Shown here piece after piece: positions 63,227 to 64,000 of a stretch of 64,000 nt of DNA; the first letter of the stretch is position 1; each line of letters begins with the position of its first letter. The position numbers and the translations under genes are program-made. The notes under the pieces were generated by a model. It was not told the origin of the DNA, ran no database searches, and was given only the letters and a program-made list of their open reading frames with translations. The stretch comes from Campanula takesimana (Eukaryota > Streptophyta > Magnoliopsida > Asterales > Campanulaceae): assembly GCA_026119855.1 (NCBI GenBank), contig JAOWBW010000762.1, forward strand, positions 124,001 through 188,000, read 5' to 3'.

Positions 63227-64000
63227 TTAAACAAAAAGCCACGGAAATTTCCTCTCGATCTCATCTCGGAGCTCCCACGTCGACTCCTCAATATTATGAT
63301 TCCTCCAAAGAACTCGAACCAACGCGATGCTCTTGCTCCTCAACTCTTGGACTTTAGAATCTAAGATCCGAACCGGTCGTTCCTCATAAGTCATATCGAG
63401 CTCAATATCCTCCGGTATCCTCGGTAACACGTGAGACAGATCATGAACATACTTCCGAAGCATAGAAACGTGAAAGACGTTGTGCAACCGGTCCAAAGAT
63501 GGCGGTAACGCAAGACGATACGCTAGAAGTCCAACCTTTCCCAAAATCTCAAACGGACCAATATACCTCGGAGCCAATTTGCCTTTCTTCCCAAACCTAC
63601 GAATACCCACCTTCGGAGATACCTTCAAGAATACCCAATCACCGGTCTGAAAACTAAGGTCTCGCCTTCGGTTATCTGCATAGCTCTTATGTCGACTCTG
63701 AGCTGTCTTCAATCTATCCCGGATAACTTTGACCTTTCCAACTGAATCCCGAAGCAAATCAATACCCAAAACTTTCGCTTCACCGACCTCATCCCAACAA
63801 ATAGGCGATCTACATTTCCTTCCATACAAGGCCTCAAACGGTGCCATCTCGATACTAGCCTGATAACTGTTGTTGTAAGAGAATTCCACTAACGGTAGGT
63901 GCGAATCCCAAGAATCAGAAAAGTCTATCGAACAAGCTCGCAACATATCCTCAAGAATCTGAATAGTCCTCTCGGATTGACCATCGGTCTGGGGGTGAAA
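63227..64000 (-). CDS. pol: Pol C-terminus of chromovirus H (integrase end and chromodomain), partial
   Basis: The frame is open from the window edge to the stop at 63227. It covers the end of the integrase core (FHPQTDGQSERTIQILEDML), the GPY/F-like region (KLAPRYIGPFEILGKVG) and the chromodomain-like tail ending IERKFPWLFV. It differs from A at only a few residues (for example Leu for Pro in VHDLSHVLP). The Met at 63946 is internal; the rest of pol lies beyond the window. Confidence 0.9.
   Translation of the reverse strand, partial: FHPQTDGQSERTIQILEDMLRACSIDFSDSWDSHLPLVEFSYNNSYQASIEMAPFEALYGRKCRSPICWDEVGEAKVLGIDLLRDSVGKVKVIRDRLKTAQSRHKSYADNRRRDLSFQTGDWVFLKVSPKVGIRRFGKKGKLAPRYIGPFEILGKVGLLAYRLALPPSLDRLHNVFHVSMLRKYVHDLSHVLPRIPEDIELDMTYEERPVRILDSKVQELRSKSIALVRVLWRNHNIEESTWELRDEIERKFPWLFV

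Larger units (their letters stand above)
61068..64000 (-). mobile_element. Tekay-type chromovirus H, 3' part (runs off the window)
   Basis: The minus-strand element has its 3' LTR at 61068-63177, polypurine tract and the C-terminal part of pol. Pol is nearly identical to A. It sits next to a CT repeat; CTCTC (61063-61067) may be its target duplication. Confidence 0.9.

Overview
This window is plant nuclear DNA made almost entirely of LTR retrotransposons nested inside one another. I found no intact host gene, no rRNA or tRNA gene and no CRISPR array. The host is a flowering plant: every element belongs to a plant lineage (Tekay/Del chromovirus, Tat/Ogre-like, SIRE, Ale-like and Tork/Angela-like), and most primer sites match plant initiator tRNA-Met. 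The species cannot be read from the sequence. I use letters for the elements below.

Layout, left part. A SIRE-type Ty1/copia element B (remnant 15507-18362, plus strand) was hit in its reverse transcriptase by a Tat-type Ty3/gypsy element T (minus strand; 1-339 and 9414-15506). T was hit in its own reverse transcriptase by a structurally complete Tekay chromovirus A (340-9413, minus strand, 5-bp target duplication TTGTA). A second SIRE element C (18363-25887) landed in the 3' LTR of B and has lost its 3' end.

Layout, right part. After a unique-looking segment X1 (25888-26326) comes an Ale-like copia element D (26327-28996 and 59786-60551). Its middle is occupied by a Tork-like copia element E1 (28997-38643) and a SIRE element F (38644-43281 and 51875-59785). 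E1 carries a solo Tekay LTR G (32116-34145, duplication CTTGA). F carries a complete Tork-like element E2 (43282-51874, duplication ATAAG). A deletion junction at 38643/38644 fuses the 3' LTR of E1 to the 5' LTR of F and explains why the reverse transcriptase of D is missing. A second copy of X (60552-61067) follows, then another Tekay element H (61068 to the window end, minus strand).

Coding state. Nearly all gag and pol genes are broken by single stops (several are Arg CGA to TGA changes) or one-base frameshifts. The pol of A is a full 1097-residue open frame. F carries an extra gene downstream of pol with what looks like its own TATA promoter, a short first exon, a phase-consistent intron and a long second exon encoding a protein with nuclear localisation signals.

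Most interesting signal. Each element carries arrays of a short GC-rich, often dyad-symmetric motif, usually about 75-550 bp upstream of the LTR TATA box and again in the leader or body. The motif does not follow phylogeny. E1 and E2 are nearly the same element but carry different motifs at equivalent places, as do A and H. Unrelated superfamilies share the same motif: the 15-mer CAGGCGGGCGCCTGG is in Ty1/copia E2 and Ty3/gypsy H, and GCGCGCGCCTCC is in Tekay A and Tat T with a related form in SIRE C. In F the motif AACCGC is scattered through coding DNA in all reading frames. This looks like exchangeable binding-site modules under a shared selection.
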